Positions 34,665-46,034 of a DNA stretch of 64,000 nucleotides are shown in pieces. Source of the stretch: Polynucleobacter sp. UK-Mo-2m-Kol15 (GTDB lineage Bacteria; Pseudomonadota; Gammaproteobacteria; Burkholderiales; Burkholderiaceae); the NCBI RefSeq assembly GCF_018881505.1, contig NZ_JACVQC010000001.1, forward strand, positions 2,029,927 through 2,093,926. The letters run 5' to 3'. The notes beneath the pieces are model-generated. The model saw nothing but the letters and a program-made list of their open reading frames with translations. It searched no databases and had not been told where the DNA came from. Made by a program: the position numbers and the translations under genes. Within the stretch, counting starts at the first letter, position 1. Each line of letters opens with the position of its first letter.

Positions 34665-37048
34665 TCTATCGCAGCAAGCTTCGCAATACTGAGCTGCAAC
34701 CATTTCACGCCATGGCGCTTGAAATTCACTTGAGCGCGCGCATCTGCGTCATTACCCTCCAAACCAGTCACACGCCCCTCACCAAACTTGGTGTGGAAAA
34801 CATTTTGCCCGATCGTAAAAGGGTAATTACCTCGGGGTGGTGAGGCCATTCGGCTGACTGAAGTTGAGACGGAGCCAACGCGCCCAATTTGTCTTGCAGG
34901 TCGCTCACGCTCATTGCCGCTATCAAAAAAATCATTCGACCCAAACTCACGCTGACGGGTATAGCCATCTTGCCAAGTAGATCCTGAACGACTACTATTC
35001 CCACCACTAGCACTACCCCAACGGGCATCCTTCACTTTTGGGGTGAGCCACTTCAATGAATCGGATGGCAACTCCTCTAAGAAGCGAGAAGGCATGTTGT
35101 AGCGCACTTGGCCGTGCAACATGCGTGACTGCGTATGAGATAAGTAGAGACGTTCCTTAGCTCGGGTAATCGCAACATACATCAAGCGACGCTCCTCTTC
35201 TAAACCATGCTGTTCATTGATGCTGTTCTCGTGTGGGAATAAACCTTCCTCTAAGCCCGTAATAAATACGGAGGTAAATTCCAGGCCTTTGGCAGAGTGC
35301 ACCGTCATCAACTGTACGGCATCTTGACCTGCCTGAGCTTGGTTATCACCAGCCTCGAGTGAAGCGTGTGAGAGAAATGCTGCTAGCGGTGATACCTCTA
35401 TTAAACCAGGTGCATTTTCGCCAGGGAGTGTGGCAGCGCTTGCATCCTGACCATAACCCTCTTCTGCAATAAATGCAGTGGCAGCGTTAATTAATTCCTG
35501 TAAGTTTTCTACGCGATCCTGGCCTTCCCGCTCTGAGAGGTAGTGTTGAATCAAACCGCTATTCTGAATCACAAACTCGACTGTTTCAGGCAGGGTGTTG
35601 TAACGAGTGGCTTCACGCATGTGATCTACCAAACGAACGAAGCCGCCTAATGCAGCACCCGCCTTGCCATCTAATGTCGATGCCGCCAAATACAAAGAGC
35701 TATTTTGGGCACGAGCTGCATCTTGCACCGCCTCAATTGACCTTGCCCCAATACCACGCGTCGGGAAATTGACCACACGTGAGAAAGAGGTATCGTCATT
35801 CGGATTTTCCAAAAGACGAAGATAGGCTAAAGCGTGCTTAATTTCAGCGCGCTCAAAGAATCGTAAACCACCATAAACGCGGTATGGAATCGCTGCAGAG
35901 AATAGAGCGTGCTCAATAATGCGTGACTGCGCATTACTGCGATAGAGTAAAGCGATTTCAGTACGCTTGATACCGCTACTGACTAGGGCTTTGATTTCAT
36001 CTACAAGCCAAGCCGCCTCTGCATGATCGCTTGGTGCGTCATAGATTCGGACAGGCTCACCATGTCCTGCATCGGTACGTAGATTTTTACCAAGGCGATC
36101 AGTATTGTTGGAGATGAGATAGTTGGCTGTATCTAAGATGTGGCCATGCGAGCGATAGTTCTGCTCGAGCTTTACCATCATCGGGTGGTATTGCTTTTCA
36201 TAAAGGCGCATGTTCTCCACATCGGCGCCGCGGAAAGCATAAATGCTTTGATCATCATCGCCCACCGCAAAAACCGCACTACTTCCCATACCACTGACAT
36301 TGACACGACTTGCATCGTGACCGGAGAGTAATTTGAGCCAAGCGTATTGCAAGGCGTTGGTATCCTGAAACTCATCAATTAAGATATGACGGAAGCGCTC
36401 TTGATAGTGAGTTCGAATGGCTTCGCTATGTTTGAGTAACTCATAACTACGTAATAAGAGTTCGGCAAAGTCGACTACACCCTCGCGTTGGCACTGTTCA
36501 TCATAGGCTTCATACAATTGAGCCATTTTTGCCTGGAAGTCATCACCCACAGATAGCTCTTTGGCACGCTGACCACGCTCTTTGGCATGTGCAATGAAAT
36601 ATTGCAATTGCTTAGGGGGATATTTCTCGTCATCGACCTTTAAGCCCTTCAAAAGGCGCTTAATAGCAGACAACTGATCCTGAGTGTCCAGAATCTGAAA
36701 AGTGGATGGCAAACCAGCCTCTTTGTGATGTGCACGCAGTAAACGGTTACAAAGGCCATGAAAAGTACCAATCCACATACCTCGGGTATTGATCGGCAAC
36801 ATGGCGCTTAAGCGCAACATCATCTCCTTAGCAGCCTTATTGGTGAAGGTCACCGCCAGGACGCCAATTGGCGAAACTTGGCCAGTTTGGATCAACCAAG
36901 CTATACGGGTGGTGAGGACACGGGTCTTTCCGCTGCCAGCACCAGCCAAAATCAGGGCTGACTGAGCCTGGCCATTTTCATTTACGGACGGGAGGGTCAC
37001 TGCCTCGCGTTGTTCTGGATTAAGGTTTGCGAGTAGGTCTGAGTACAT
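34661..37048 (-). CDS. uvrD: UvrD/PcrA-type DNA helicase
   Basis: 3'-5' superfamily 1 helicase for nucleotide excision and mismatch repair. 795 residues, slightly longer than E. coli UvrD (720). Motif I is AGAGSGKT (Lys41), motif II DEFQDTN, motif [17 protein letters not shown], motif IV EQNYRS, motif [14 protein letters not shown] Gly/Ser-rich linker around 690-740 precedes a C-terminal Tudor-like segment ([21 protein letters not shown]) expected to bind RNA polymerase. Divergent from valS with 24 bp between starts. Confidence 0.95.
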   Translation of the reverse strand: MYSDLLANLNPEQREAVTLPSVNENGQAQSALILAGAGSGKTRVLTTRIAWLIQTGQVSPIGVLAVTFTNKAAKEMMLRLSAMLPINTRGMWIGTFHGLCNRLLRAHHKEAGLPSTFQILDTQDQLSAIKRLLKGLKVDDEKYPPKQLQYFIAHAKERGQRAKELSVGDDFQAKMAQLYEAYDEQCQREGVVDFAELLLRSYELLKHSEAIRTHYQERFRHILIDEFQDTNALQYAWLKLLSGHDASRVNVSGMGSSAVFAVGDDDQSIYAFRGADVENMRLYEKQYHPMMVKLEQNYRSHGHILDTANYLISNNTDRLGKNLRTDAGHGEPVRIYDAPSDHAEAAWLVDEIKALVSSGIKRTEIALLYRSNAQSRIIEHALFSAAIPYRVYGGLRFFERAEIKHALAYLRLLENPNDDTSFSRVVNFPTRGIGARSIEAVQDAARAQNSSLYLAASTLDGKAGAALGGFVRLVDHMREATRYNTLPETVEFVIQNSGLIQHYLSEREGQDRVENLQELINAATAFIAEEGYGQDASAATLPGENAPGLIEVSPLAAFLSHASLEAGDNQAQAGQDAVQLMTVHSAKGLEFTSVFITGLEEGLFPHENSINEQHGLEEERRLMYVAITRAKERLYLSHTQSRMLHGQVRYNMPSRFLEELPSDSLKWLTPKVKDARWGSASGGNSSRSGSTWQDGYTRQREFGSNDFFDSGNERERPARQIGRVGSVSTSVSRMASPPRGNYPFTIGQNVFHTKFGEGRVTGLEGNDADARAQVNFKRHGVKWLQLSIAKLAAID

Positions 37049-37072
37049 CGCCCCAATTATAATTTGCCTCTT

Positions 37073-39973
37073 ATGCCAAATGCTTCCAATACCCCTAATT
37101 CACCCGACTCCCTATTAGCTAGTTCTATAGAGGAACTAGCCAAATCCTATGAACCCGCCCCAATTGAAGCTTATTGGGGTCCGGAATGGGAACGCCGAGG
37201 TATTGCCGACGCCACCCTAGATGAGGGCAAGGGAGATTTCTCGATACAACTGCCACCACCGAATGTGACGGGCACCTTGCACATGGGTCATGCCTTTAAT
37301 CAAACCATCATGGATGGCTTGGTGCGTCATGCCCGCATGTCTGGCAAAAATACCTTATGGGTTCCAGGCACAGATCATGCTGGTATTGCTACGCAGATTG
37401 TCGTTGAACGTCAACTCGATGCACAGAAGATTTCTCGTCACGACTTAGGTCGCGAGAAATTCTTAGAAAAAGTATGGGAGTGGAAAGAAACTTCGGGCAA
37501 CACCATCACTCGACAGATTCGTCGCTTAGGCGCTTCGATTGATTGGGGTAAAGAATATTTCACGATGGACAGTAAGATGTCCAAAGCAGTGGTTGAGGTA
37601 TTTGTTCGTTTGCATGAGCAGGGGTTAATTTATCGGGGTAAACGTTTAGTCAACTGGGATCCGGTTTTAGGAACTGCCGTATCCGATTTAGAAGTAGTGA
37701 GTGAGGAAGAAGATGGCTCTATGTGGCACATCCGCTACCCCTTAGCAGATAGCTCCGGATACCTGACTGTTGCGACTACTCGACCGGAGACCTTATTAGG
37801 TGACGTCGCTGTCATGGTTAACCCAGAAGACGACCGCTACAAACACCTTATTGGCAAATCAGTACAGCTACCACTGTGTAATCGCGAGATCCCGATCATT
37901 GCAGATGACTATGTGGACTTAGCCTTTGGTACTGGTGTAGTCAAAGTGACGCCTGCCCACGACTTTAATGACTACGCTGTTGGACAACGGCACCAATTAC
38001 CACTCATTAATATCCTCACCCTAGATGCGAAGATTAATGAGAATGCACCGAATGCTTATCAAGGCCTTGAACGCTTTGCAGCGCGCAAACAAATTGTTGC
38101 TGATTTAGATGCGGCCGGATTGCTAGACAAAGTTCAGCCTCATAAATTGATGGTACCGCGCGGTGATCGTACTCAAACCATTATTGAGCCGATGCTAACC
38201 GACCAATGGTTTGTGGCAATGTCTAAGCCGAGCCCTGATAATCAATATCAGCCGGGCTCCTCGATTGCAGGCGCAGCATTAGATGCAGTCACTAAGGGTG
38301 ATATCAAGCTGGTTCCAGAAAATTGGATTACTACATACACCCAGTGGTTAGAAAATATTCAAGACTGGTGCATCTCTCGCCAACTCTGGTGGGGTCATCA
38401 AATTCCTGCTTGGTATGGTGATGATGGCCAGATCTTTGTAGCCCGCTCTGAAGAGGAGGCTAAATCTAAAGCCACTATTGCTGGCTATACCGGCCAACTC
38501 AACCGCGACCCTGATGTTTTAGATACTTGGTTCAGCTCTGCCTTGGTACCATTTAGCTCGCTAGGTTGGCCAGAACAGACGCCAGCACTCAATCACTTCT
38601 TGCCATCCTCAGTATTGGTAACTGGCTTTGACATCATCTTCTTCTGGGTGGCCAGAATGGTGATGATGACTTGTCATTTTACTGGCAAGGTACCATTTAA
38701 TACTGTGTATGTTCACGGCTTAGTACGTGATGCAGAAGGTCAAAAGATGAGTAAGTCCAAAGGAAATACTTTGGACCCCATTGACCTGATTGACGGCATC
38801 CAGATTGAAGACTTAGTTGCGAAACGCACAACAGGCTTGATGAATCCCAAGCAAGCAGAAAGTATTGGCAAGAAAACCAAAAAAGAGTTCCCGGAAGGCA
38901 TTCCTGCATTTGGTACGGATGCCCTACGCTTTACCTTTGCTTCACTCGCATCGCTTGGACGCAATATTAACTTTGACCAAAAGCGTTGCGAAGGTTATCG
39001 CAACTTTTGTAACAAGCTGTGGAATGCAACGCGCTTTGTGCTCATGAACTGTCCTGGCAATGATGAAGATAATGGTTTTGCACCTTGTGACAACCAATGC
39101 GGGCCAGAAGGTTACCTCGATTTTTCAGCGGCAGATCGTTGGATTGTTTCTTTATTACAAAGAACCGAGGCTGATGTTGCTAAAGGCTTCCAAAACTATC
39201 GCTTTGACAATATTGCTACTAGTATCTATCAGTTTGTGTGGGATGAGTATTGTGATTGGTACCTTGAGTTAGCCAAGGTTCAACTGCAAACCGGCACCAC
39301 CGCACAGCAACGTGCTACTCGTCGTACCTTGTTACGTGTTTTGGAAACTATTTTGCGCATGGCTCATCCACTGATTCCATTTATTACCGAAACCCTGTGG
39401 CAAACCGTTGGGCCTAAGGTTGGTAAAGAGTTAGCGCAACAACATAAACAAAGCATTGCTCTGCAGCCCTACCCTGTTGCGCAGTATGACAAGATTGATG
39501 AGCAAAGCGAAGCGTGGGTAGCTCAGATTAAATCGATTGTGGACGCTTGCCGCAATTTACGCGGTGAAATGCAAGTCTCTCCTGCGCTTAAGGTACCTCT
39601 CTGGATTAGTGGTCCAGAGGATTTCTTGAAAAAGGCCAGCCCATACTTAACTGCACTGGCTAAGTTATCTGAAGTCAAAATCTACGATGACGAGTCTGCT
39701 CTAGAAAAAGATGCTCCTGGCGCCCCTATGGCCTTGGTTGGCGATCTCAAGTTACTACTCAAAATTGAAGTAGATGTCGCTGCCGAAAGAATTCGTCTTG
39801 GCAAAGAAATTGAGCGCCTGGCCAATGAAATCACGAAAGCGCGCAGTAAACTTGGCAATGAAAGCTTTGTGGCTCGAGCTCCAGAGGAGGTAGTTGCTCA
39901 AGAAAAACAACGCCTTGCTGGTTTTGAGCAAAATCATGAGAAGCTTGTTGCACAATTAGAGCGACTGAAATAA
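37073..39973 (+). CDS. valS: Valyl-tRNA synthetase
   Basis: Class I aminoacyl-tRNA synthetase attaching valine to tRNA-Val. The ATG at 37073 (MPNASNTPN) is preferred to an upstream TTG, giving 966 residues. HIGH motif is [14 protein letters not shown] and KMSKS motif [10 protein letters not shown]. The editing domain (CP1) is present, with [10 protein letters not shown] and [16 protein letters not shown]. The C-terminal 70 residues are a coiled-coil arm ([20 protein letters not shown] in outline). galU follows after 27 bp. Confidence 0.98.
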   Translation: MPNASNTPNSPDSLLASSIEELAKSYEPAPIEAYWGPEWERRGIADATLDEGKGDFSIQLPPPNVTGTLHMGHAFNQTIMDGLVRHARMSGKNTLWVPGTDHAGIATQIVVERQLDAQKISRHDLGREKFLEKVWEWKETSGNTITRQIRRLGASIDWGKEYFTMDSKMSKAVVEVFVRLHEQGLIYRGKRLVNWDPVLGTAVSDLEVVSEEEDGSMWHIRYPLADSSGYLTVATTRPETLLGDVAVMVNPEDDRYKHLIGKSVQLPLCNREIPIIADDYVDLAFGTGVVKVTPAHDFNDYAVGQRHQLPLINILTLDAKINENAPNAYQGLERFAARKQIVADLDAAGLLDKVQPHKLMVPRGDRTQTIIEPMLTDQWFVAMSKPSPDNQYQPGSSIAGAALDAVTKGDIKLVPENWITTYTQWLENIQDWCISRQLWWGHQIPAWYGDDGQIFVARSEEEAKSKATIAGYTGQLNRDPDVLDTWFSSALVPFSSLGWPEQTPALNHFLPSSVLVTGFDIIFFWVARMVMMTCHFTGKVPFNTVYVHGLVRDAEGQKMSKSKGNTLDPIDLIDGIQIEDLVAKRTTGLMNPKQAESIGKKTKKEFPEGIPAFGTDALRFTFASLASLGRNINFDQKRCEGYRNFCNKLWNATRFVLMNCPGNDEDNGFAPCDNQCGPEGYLDFSAADRWIVSLLQRTEADVAKGFQNYRFDNIATSIYQFVWDEYCDWYLELAKVQLQTGTTAQQRATRRTLLRVLETILRMAHPLIPFITETLWQTVGPKVGKELAQQHKQSIALQPYPVAQYDKIDEQSEAWVAQIKSIVDACRNLRGEMQVSPALKVPLWISGPEDFLKKASPYLTALAKLSEVKIYDDESALEKDAPGAPMALVGDLKLLLKIEVDVAAERIRLGKEIERLANEITKARSKLGNESFVARAPEEVVAQEKQRLAGFEQNHEKLVAQLERLK

Positions 39974-40000
39974 AGCAGCAATAAAACGATCGGAATCGTC

Positions 40001-40885
40001 ATGCCATTAAGCACTAAAGCCGTTACCAAAGCTGTTTTCCCTGTTGCGGGCCTTGGCACACGTTTCTTACCAGCTACTAAAGCTAGCCCCAAAGAAATGC
40101 TCAATGTGGTGGATAAGCCCCTCATTCAGTATGCGGTTGAAGAGGCGATTGCTGCCGGCATTACTGAAATGATTTTTGTAACTGGTCGCAGCAAGCGTGC
40201 AATCGAGGATCACTTTGACAAAGCCTATGAATTAGAGGCAGAACTTGAAGCAAAGAATAAGCAAGCATTGCTGGAAATTGTACGTAGCGTCAAACCAAGC
40301 CACATTGACTGTGTGTACGTACGACAGCCTGAAGCGCTTGGCTTAGGTCATGCTGTCTTATGCGCAGAAAAACTAGTGCGAGATGAGCCTTTTGCCATCA
40401 TCCTTGCCGATGACTTGCTTGACGGTCAACCTCCAGTACTCAAACAGATGCTCAAAGTATTTGATGAGCAAAATGGTTCGGTCTTGGCAGTAGAAAAAAT
40501 TGATCCATCCAAAAGTAGCTCTTACGGAATTATTTCTGGAGCAGAGGTATCTAAAGGTATCCATCGCTTAAATGGGATTGTGGAAAAGCCACAGCCTAAA
40601 GATGCGCCATCCAACTTAGCTGTAGTCGGTCGGTACGTCCTTTCATCGGAGATCTTTAAGCACATTCGCACACTCAAACCTGGCGCTGGCGGCGAAATCC
40701 AACTTACTGATGCGATTGCCTCCTTGCTTAAAGAAGAGCCTGTGTTCGCATATGAATATGACGGCGTTCGCTATGACTGCGGTAGCAAGCTAGGCTACCT
40801 CAAGGCTTCAGTAGAATTTGCTTTACGTCACCCAGAAGTGCGTACCGAGTTTGCAGCTTATCTAAAGAGTCGCTCTTTAACCTAA
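40001..40885 (+). CDS. galU: UTP-glucose-1-phosphate uridylyltransferase
   Basis: Makes UDP-glucose for envelope polysaccharides. 294 residues, standard length. The nucleotidyltransferase signature is [22 protein letters not shown], with catalytic sugar-phosphate elements VEKPQP and [11 protein letters not shown] further on. The start has CGGAA eleven bases before it. The unit valS-galU ends at a hairpin at 40921-40946. Confidence 0.96.
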   Translation: MPLSTKAVTKAVFPVAGLGTRFLPATKASPKEMLNVVDKPLIQYAVEEAIAAGITEMIFVTGRSKRAIEDHFDKAYELEAELEAKNKQALLEIVRSVKPSHIDCVYVRQPEALGLGHAVLCAEKLVRDEPFAIILADDLLDGQPPVLKQMLKVFDEQNGSVLAVEKIDPSKSSSYGIISGAEVSKGIHRLNGIVEKPQPKDAPSNLAVVGRYVLSSEIFKHIRTLKPGAGGEIQLTDAIASLLKEEPVFAYEYDGVRYDCGSKLGYLKASVEFALRHPEVRTEFAAYLKSRSLT

Positions 40886-40920
40886 GCTTTGGATAAATAT
40901 CCAGCAGGAGAAAGCAAAAA

Positions 40921-40946
40921 AGCAGAAATCACTTTCTGCCTTTTTC
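40921..40946 (+). terminator. Terminator after galU
   Basis: Stem GCAGAAA / TTTCTGC with loop TCAC, followed by CTTTTTCTCTTT. It lies 35 bp after galU and before the convergent tusA end, and could work on both strands since A-runs precede the stem. Confidence 0.8.
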
Positions 40947-40981
40947 TCTTTGGAGCTAGGGGTTATAACACCCCAAGCACC

Positions 40982-41221
40982 TTATCTTCTTTTGAGGAAA
41001 AATACCAATACATCACCCTCTGTAGTGCTAGAGAGTAGTTCGTTACCCGTCTGCTTAGCAAATGCAGGAAAGTCATGAGCCGCACCAGCATCCGTAGCCT
41101 TTACCTTCAGAACTTGGCCAGACTGCATGGTGGCTAGCGCTTTCTTGGTGCGCAAAATCGGAAGTGGGCAGTTCATGCCAATGGCATCGACCTCGAGATT
41201 AAATTCAATTGCATCACTCAC
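40982..41221 (-). CDS. TusA-family sulfur carrier protein
   Basis: 79 residues. The TusA/SirA signature [14 protein letters not shown] holds the sulfur-carrying Cys (CPxP). In E. coli TusA relays sulfur for tRNA 2-thiouridine; homologues also serve sulfur oxidation or molybdenum cofactor, so the acceptor here is not certain. The GTG start overlaps the alaS stop (GTGA), giving translational coupling with alaS, a useful pairing if both serve tRNA. Confidence 0.9.
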   Translation of the reverse strand: MSDAIEFNLEVDAIGMNCPLPILRTKKALATMQSGQVLKVKATDAGAAHDFPAFAKQTGNELLSSTTEGDVLVFFLKRR

Positions 41222-43842
41222 TTAGAGGCCACCCAATCTTTCACACCAGCCAAGGCAGCGGCCAATTTACTGGGATCAGTACCACCAGCCATCGCCATCT
41301 CTGGCTTACCACCACCTTTGCCACCTACTTGCTGGGCAACAAAATTCACTAGGTCACCCGCTTTGACTTTTGCAATCGAGTCTACAGTTACACCGGCAAT
41401 CAAACTGACTTTATCGCCTTGAACGGAGGCCAGCACAATAGCTGCTGTTTTCAGCTTCGTTTTCAAGGCATCCATGGTCTCGCGTAGGACTTGAGAGTCC
41501 GCACCGTCCAAGCGGGCAGCCAAGACTTTGATGCCGTTGACATCAATCGCCTGTGTTGCCAAATCGTCTCCTTGGCTAGCAGCGAGTTTGGAGTTGACCT
41601 TATCTAACTCGCGCTCAGCTTGACGCAAACTATCTTGGAGTTGTGCAACCCGATTCACCAAATCACCAGGATGGGTTTTGAGAATCGTCGCCGCTTCATT
41701 GATCTTGTCTTCTAAACCCTGCAGGAAATTCAAGGCATTTCTACCGGTGATCGCCTCAACACGACGAATACCAGCAGCAACACCACCTTCAGAAACAATC
41801 TTCAGGCTGCCAATATCACCAGTACGACCTACGTGGGTTCCACCACATAACTCTTTAGAAGTGCCGATCTCCAGTACGCGAACTTCATCGCCATACTTTT
41901 CACCGAAAAGCATCATGGCGCCTGTTTTTTGCGCATCATCTAATGACATGACTTTTCCGGAAGTGGCGGTATTAGCCAAAATCTCGGCATTCACAATATC
42001 CTCTACCCGACGAATCTCTGCAGCAGTAATAGGGGCATTGTGAGTAAAGTCAAAACGGGTTTTACTGGCATCAACCAAGGAGCCTTTTTGCTGTACGTGA
42101 TCACCCAAAACCTCACGCAATGCTTTATGCAGAATATGTGTAGCACTATGGTTACGCATGACTTCTGTTCTTTGCTGAGCATCTACTAAGGCATTGAGTA
42201 CATCACCCACCTTCAGCTCACCCTCTTGAATTTCACCCTGATGACCAAAAACATCAGCCTGAATCTTGAAGGTATCTTCAACTGCAAAGCGCACTACTTC
42301 ATTGCGTAACTCACCCTTATCACCCACCTGCCCACCAGATTCAGCATAGAAAGGGGTGTTATCTAAAACGACCACTGCCGCATCGCCAGCCTTAACAGAT
42401 GACACGGCAGCACCATCAATATAAAGCGCCGTCACTTTGGCGCCCTCATGCCTTAAGGTGTCATAACCATGGAACTGAGTCGGCTTACCTGAATACTCCA
42501 AGCCCTGCGCGACTTTGAACTTGCCAGCCGCTCTTGCTTGATCACGCTGCTTTTGCATCGCCAAATCAAAACCTTCAGCATCAACTGTGACATTGCGCTC
42601 GCGGCATACGTCCGCAGTCAAATCCAATGGGAAGCCAAAGGTGTCATGCAAACGGAAAGCGGTTTCTCCATCAACCGTCTTGGCGCCACCGGCAAGTGCG
42701 CCCTCCAAAATTTCCATACCATTAGCGATTGTCTGAAAGAAGCGCTCTTCTTCCTGTTTAATTACATCACTCACCTTATCTTTTGCTGCTTGCAACTCTG
42801 GATAAGCGAGACCCATCTCTTTGACAAGAGCAGGAACAAGTTGATAGAAGAATGGTTTGCGTGCACCCAATTTATAGCCATGACGAATTGCGCGGCGCGT
42901 AATACGACGCAGTACATAGCCACGGCCAGCGTTACCTGGAATCACGCCATCCACCACGATAAAACTACAAGCACGAATATGATCGGCAATCACCTTAAGC
43001 GATGGGCTGCTTGGATCGCAATTCTCGCCACCCGCTGCATCAACAGCTTCTTTAGCCGCTTTGAGTAAGTTTACGAAGAGGTCAATCTCGTAGTTGGAGT
43101 GCACATGCTGTAGCACAGCTGCAATACGCTCAAGACCCATGCCAGTATCCACACTAGGCTTAGGCAAGGGATGCATATTGCCTGCCTCATCGCGATTGAA
43201 CTGCATGAATACGTTGTTCCAAATCTCGATATAGCGATCACCATCTTCATCCGGACTCCCAGGAGGGCCGCCAGCAATGTGCGGGCCGTGGTCGTAGAAA
43301 ATTTCGGTACAAGGGCCACATGGACCGGTGTCACCCATCATCCAAAAGTTATCTGAAGCGTAACGTGCGCCCTTGTTATCGCCGATACGAATAATGCGCT
43401 CGGCAGGCACGCCAATGTGCTTATTCCAAATCTCGTAAGCCTCATCATCTTCAGCGTAAACGGTTACTAGCAGCCTTTCTTCTGGTAATTTGAAGACTTC
43501 GGTCAACAAACCCCAGGCGAATTGAATAGCATCTTTCTTAAAGTAATCACCAAAAGAGAAGTTACCCAGCATCTCAAAGAAGGTGTGATGACGGGCTGTG
43601 TAGCCAACATTATCCAAATCATTGTGCTTCCCGCCCGCTCGGATACATTTTTGGGCGGTAGTTGCGCGGCTATAAGGGCGCTTATCAAAGCCCAAAAAGA
43701 CGTCCTTAAACTGGTTCATCCCCGCATTGGTAAAGAGCAGGGTAGGGTCATCCCCAGGCACCACGGGGCTAGAGGGGACGATTTGGTGGCCATTTTGGGC
43801 GAAGTAGTCCAGGTATGCCTGGCGAATTTGGGAGACTTTCAT
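41218..43842 (-). CDS. alaS: Alanyl-tRNA synthetase
   Basis: Class II synthetase charging tRNA-Ala. The start [19 protein letters not shown] at 43842 is the family start (the frame is open to 43878), giving 874 residues. The catalytic domain has [15 protein letters not shown]; the editing domain has the zinc-binding HxxxH in NHSATHILH and the later CGGTH. The C-terminal C-Ala region follows with a coiled coil ([22 protein letters not shown] in outline). tusA is coupled downstream by a four-base overlap. Confidence 0.98.
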   Translation of the reverse strand: MKVSQIRQAYLDYFAQNGHQIVPSSPVVPGDDPTLLFTNAGMNQFKDVFLGFDKRPYSRATTAQKCIRAGGKHNDLDNVGYTARHHTFFEMLGNFSFGDYFKKDAIQFAWGLLTEVFKLPEERLLVTVYAEDDEAYEIWNKHIGVPAERIIRIGDNKGARYASDNFWMMGDTGPCGPCTEIFYDHGPHIAGGPPGSPDEDGDRYIEIWNNVFMQFNRDEAGNMHPLPKPSVDTGMGLERIAAVLQHVHSNYEIDLFVNLLKAAKEAVDAAGGENCDPSSPSLKVIADHIRACSFIVVDGVIPGNAGRGYVLRRITRRAIRHGYKLGARKPFFYQLVPALVKEMGLAYPELQAAKDKVSDVIKQEEERFFQTIANGMEILEGALAGGAKTVDGETAFRLHDTFGFPLDLTADVCRERNVTVDAEGFDLAMQKQRDQARAAGKFKVAQGLEYSGKPTQFHGYDTLRHEGAKVTALYIDGAAVSSVKAGDAAVVVLDNTPFYAESGGQVGDKGELRNEVVRFAVEDTFKIQADVFGHQGEIQEGELKVGDVLNALVDAQQRTEVMRNHSATHILHKALREVLGDHVQQKGSLVDASKTRFDFTHNAPITAAEIRRVEDIVNAEILANTATSGKVMSLDDAQKTGAMMLFGEKYGDEVRVLEIGTSKELCGGTHVGRTGDIGSLKIVSEGGVAAGIRRVEAITGRNALNFLQGLEDKINEAATILKTHPGDLVNRVAQLQDSLRQAERELDKVNSKLAASQGDDLATQAIDVNGIKVLAARLDGADSQVLRETMDALKTKLKTAAIVLASVQGDKVSLIAGVTVDSIAKVKAGDLVNFVAQQVGGKGGGKPEMAMAGGTDPSKLAAALAGVKDWVASK

Positions 43843-43968
43843 GAGAATAATTATCGCATTGGCACTTGTTGGGGGCAAAACCTATGTAATCCTGCACAAT
43901 TCTGCCTTACAATCCCTCAACATCAATAAATAGATCGACTTCAAAGTCGATACGATAAGGAGCTCAAC

Positions 43969-44430
43969 TTGAAAATTCGTAATCAACGAGATTTTGGCGC
44001 CGGGGTTATGTATATGCTCATTGGCTTATTTTTTGCCGGCGTGGCAACAAAATACCAGTACGGCACTGCAGCCAAGATGGGGCCAGGTTATTTCCCTTTC
44101 TGGCTCGGTATGTTAATGGCTGCTATGGGCCTACTAGTTTTGGTCAGATCCCTGGGAGCAAAAGCCACAATTGAGGCAATTCCTAAATTCAACTTTAAAG
44201 TCATCGGTCTCATTACTGGCTCAATCATCCTGTACGGATTACTCCTACCAAAAATGGGGTTTATTGTTGCTGTTTTAGTTCTGGTCATGATCGCCTCTAG
44301 CGCTAGCAAGGAATTTAGCTGGAAAGTAGCGCTAATTAATGCTGTGGTTCTGATTGCCTTTACCTACTCCGTATTTGTGATAGGTCTAAAGCTTCAGTTC
44401 CCCCTCCTACCATTCTTCCTACAACAATAA
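43969..44430 (+). CDS. tctB: Tripartite tricarboxylate transporter, small subunit TctB
   Basis: 153 residues with four hydrophobic helices; the small membrane subunit of TTT-type solute importers. The start is TTG at 43969, chosen because AAGGAG lies at ideal distance before it and no ATG competes. MYMLIGLFFAGVATKYQYGTA and KMGPGYFPFWLGMLMAAMG outline the family pattern. A short inverted repeat TCGACT/AGTCGA (43935-43950) sits in the leader. TctA follows after 17 bp. The periplasmic TctC binding protein is not in this window. Confidence 0.92.
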   Translation: MKIRNQRDFGAGVMYMLIGLFFAGVATKYQYGTAAKMGPGYFPFWLGMLMAAMGLLVLVRSLGAKATIEAIPKFNFKVIGLITGSIILYGLLLPKMGFIVAVLVLVMIASSASKEFSWKVALINAVVLIAFTYSVFVIGLKLQFPLLPFFLQQ

Positions 44431-44447
44431 AATCGGGACACTGAAAA

Positions 44448-45950
44448 ATGGAATTATTTGCTAATTTATCTCTCGGTTTTGAGACGGCGTTTACGCTCCA
44501 AAACCTACTGTATTGCTTTATTGGTTGCGTTCTCGGAACTTTAATTGGCGTGCTTCCTGGTCTTGGGCCAGTTGCTACGATCGCCATGCTTTTACCAGCA
44601 ACCTATGCATTGCCCCCAATTGCCGCTTTAATTATGTTGGCTGGTATTTACTACGGCTCCCAGTACGGTGGCTCAACAACAGCGATTTTGCTAAATATCC
44701 CAGGAGAAACGTCCTCGGTGGTCACGGCAATTGACGGTTACCAGATGGCCAAGAATGGTCGCGGTGGTGTTGCCCTATTTACTGCCGGTATGGGTTCATT
44801 CTTTGCGGGTTGCGTTGCTACATTGATTTTGGCTGCATTTGCAGCCCCACTGTCACAGCTAGCCTTTAAGTTTGGTCCAGCGGAGTACTTCTCTCTCATG
44901 GTTCTGGGTTTAATTGGCGCCGTGGTTTTAGCATCCGGCTCTTTGATCAAGGCAATCGGCATGATCATCCTAGGCCTCTTGATGGGCTTAATTGGTACTG
45001 ACGTCAATTCTGGAGTGTCACGTTATGCTTTCGATGTACCTGAGTTGAGTGACGGTATTGGCTTCGTTTCTGTGGCGATGGGTGTATTTGGTTTCGCTGA
45101 AATCATGAACAACCTTGAGAAGAAAGCTGATGATGAGGGCTTCCTGAACAAGGTGACCACCATGATCCCAACCAAACAAGATATCAAGCGCATGATTCCA
45201 TCTATCTTGCGTGGCACAACAATTGGTTCAGTCTTGGGCATTCTGCCTGGTGGTGGCGCAGCTTTGGCAGCCTTTGGTGCCTACTCTGTAGAGAAAAAAT
45301 CTTCCAAGTACAGCCATGAGTTTGGTAAAGGTGCAATTGAGGGTGTTGCAGGTCCAGAGTCAGCGAATAATGCTGCTTCTCAAACCTCATTTATCCCATT
45401 GCTGACCTTAGGTATTCCACCAAATGCTGTGATGGCTTTGATGGTTGGTGCGATGACCATTCATAATATTCAGCCTGGTCCACAAGTGATGACAAGCAAT
45501 CCATCCCTTTTCTGGGGTCTGATTGCATCCATGTGGATTGGTAACGTGATGTTGATCCTGTTGAATTTGCCTTTGATTGGCATCTGGATCAAGCTATTAA
45601 AAATTCCTTACCGCCTCCTCTATCCAGCGATTCTAGTGTTCTGCTGTATTGGTGTGTATACCGTGAACAATACCGTGTTTGACGTTTATGTAACCGCCGC
45701 TTTCGGTATTATTGGTTACATCTTCTTTAAACTAGGTTGCGAACCTCCTCCATTACTCCTTGGCTTCGTTCTTGGGCCAATGATGGAAGAGAACTTCCGC
45801 CGCGCCCTATTGCTATCCCGTGGTGATTTCACTACCTTCTTAACCCGCCCACTGTCCTTAGGTTTGCTGATCGCTGCAGCCCTTTTGGTCGTGATCGTTG
45901 CCCTACCGGCCGTTAAGAAAACCCGTGAAGAGGCTTTCGTAGAAGATTAA
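44448..45950 (+). CDS. tctA: Tripartite tricarboxylate transporter, large subunit TctA
   Basis: 500 residues with about twelve hydrophobic helices, the transport subunit. The conserved GVLPGLGPVATIAMLLP and the second-half GILPGGGAALAAFGAY repeat, with YGGSTTAILLNIPGE and GPESANNAASQTSFIPLLTLG (outline), identify it. It imports a carboxylate driven by ion gradients; the substrate depends on the binding protein, which is elsewhere. Its unit with tctB ends at the hairpin at 45974-46004. Confidence 0.95.
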   Translation: MELFANLSLGFETAFTLQNLLYCFIGCVLGTLIGVLPGLGPVATIAMLLPATYALPPIAALIMLAGIYYGSQYGGSTTAILLNIPGETSSVVTAIDGYQMAKNGRGGVALFTAGMGSFFAGCVATLILAAFAAPLSQLAFKFGPAEYFSLMVLGLIGAVVLASGSLIKAIGMIILGLLMGLIGTDVNSGVSRYAFDVPELSDGIGFVSVAMGVFGFAEIMNNLEKKADDEGFLNKVTTMIPTKQDIKRMIPSILRGTTIGSVLGILPGGGAALAAFGAYSVEKKSSKYSHEFGKGAIEGVAGPESANNAASQTSFIPLLTLGIPPNAVMALMVGAMTIHNIQPGPQVMTSNPSLFWGLIASMWIGNVMLILLNLPLIGIWIKLLKIPYRLLYPAILVFCCIGVYTVNNTVFDVYVTAAFGIIGYIFFKLGCEPPPLLLGFVLGPMMEENFRRALLLSRGDFTTFLTRPLSLGLLIAAALLVVIVALPAVKKTREEAFVED

Positions 45951-45973
45951 CTCTCGAATGCTTCCCAAAAACG

Positions 45974-46004
45974 AGCCCGCAGCAGTTTGCGGGCTTTTTT
46001 CTTT
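45974..46004 (+). terminator. Terminator after tctA
   Basis: Stem AGCCCGC / GCGGGCT with an eight-base loop, then a T-run. It also overlaps the open frame upstream of glnS, which supports the later glnS start at 46035. Confidence 0.88.
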
Positions 46005-46034
46005 ATAGACGGGGCTTTTCTCTACAATGGGCGC

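Noticed and set aside
45987..46034. Upstream start for glnS
   Set aside because: The added codons lie over and just after the tctA terminator and do not resemble the family's N-terminus.
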